Shown here piece after piece: positions 63,653 through 64,000 of a DNA stretch of 64,000 nucleotides. Within the stretch, counting starts at the first letter, position 1; each line of letters begins with the position of its first letter. Position numbers and translations under genes: made by a program. The notes under the pieces were generated by a model, which did not search any database, had not been told where the DNA came from, and was given only the letters and a program-made list of their open reading frames with translations. The stretch is from Centropus unirufus (lineage: Eukaryota > Chordata > Aves > Cuculiformes > Centropidae). Where the stretch lies: positions 4,400,081 through 4,464,080 of the forward strand of contig VYZI01000002.1 in NCBI GenBank assembly GCA_013397695.1. The letters are read 5' to 3'.

Positions 63653-64000
63653 AACAATTTCTTTAAATTAGAATAATTTGGATTTTGGAACTGTATATTT
63701 AGAAACCCAAAATAAACGTGAAAATAAAAATCAAACAAGTTTTGTACACTTTTGCTTGCTATCTTGAATCAAATAGTTAAGCATGAGCCATTCCTGAAAG
63801 ATCTGCCTCAAATCATTCCACAAGAAAACTACTAAACTGAGTGATGGCTGAGATTTTTTTATGCCATGAAGGGAGAAATCTTAGTAAAGATAAGAAGAAA
63901 ACAGTTTTGGTCTGGTACTTTTCTTTGATTCAAAGCAAAATTTCTGAATACAAGTTTTGGGGATTAAGTTAGCTTTTCCAGCTGATGGACAAAAGTGCAG
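63653..64000. other. AT-rich non-coding DNA, no gene seen
   Basis: No recognised feature up to the window edge. Confidence 0.55.

Noticed and set aside
1..64000. tRNA, rRNA, CRISPR, bacterial operon or endogenous retrovirus
   Set aside because: No tRNA B-box with a paired A-box, no rRNA block, no regular spacer array, no prokaryote-like gene packing, and no LTR pair or retroviral protein motif was seen on reading.

Overview
This window looks like bird nuclear DNA. A turtle or crocodilian source is less likely but cannot be excluded. The evidence is a set of CR1 LINE fragments that carry the typical avian CR1 3' end (tandem variants of 'atcatagaat' joined to a 'ttggaaaggaccttaaagatca'-like block). 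The background is AT-rich, Alu and L1 are absent, and the fragments are old and 5'-truncated. There are four assembly gaps (8, 50, 15 and 1 N).

I find no protein-coding gene that I can support. All long open frames are either pieces of CR1, lie in low-complexity or GC-rich DNA, or read as random translation. The window is best described as intergenic or deep intronic DNA.

Layout: 1-9452 is single-copy-looking AT-rich DNA with a poly-T tract and one dense cluster of homeodomain/POU-type motifs near 5.8 kb. CR1 tails lie at 9.45-9.84 kb (minus), 17.44-17.85 kb (plus) and 25.97-26.11 kb (minus). A GC-rich patch sits at 27.6-27.8 kb. At 30.47-30.67 kb a minus-strand open frame has gene-like codon choice. 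A probable MIR SINE is at 31.06-31.19 kb. The largest element is an unusual CR1 at 39.4-41.7 kb (minus). It keeps ORF1, with its GDSL/SGNH esterase-like domain, and the ORF2 endonuclease, but it lacks the reverse transcriptase. This is the opposite of the usual 5' truncation.

The most complex stretch is 44.2-45.6 kb: an 88-bp pure-purine tract, a 93-bp exact duplication on either side of a single N (probably an assembly artefact), a small CpG-rich island with 22 CpGs in about 213 bp, and a CR1 tail directly after it. This is the only promoter-like sequence in the window. Further CR1 remnants lie at 50.1-50.3 kb (plus, reverse transcriptase C-terminal end) and 51.17-51.43 kb (minus). The rest, to 64 kb, is AT-rich and holds a possible conserved regulatory element near 57.8 kb and a decayed inverted-repeat element near 63.6 kb.

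I see no new molecular system here. The observations most worth checking are the CpG island with the adjoining assembly duplication, the RT-less CR1 with mutated esterase and endonuclease motifs, and the 30.5 kb open frame.
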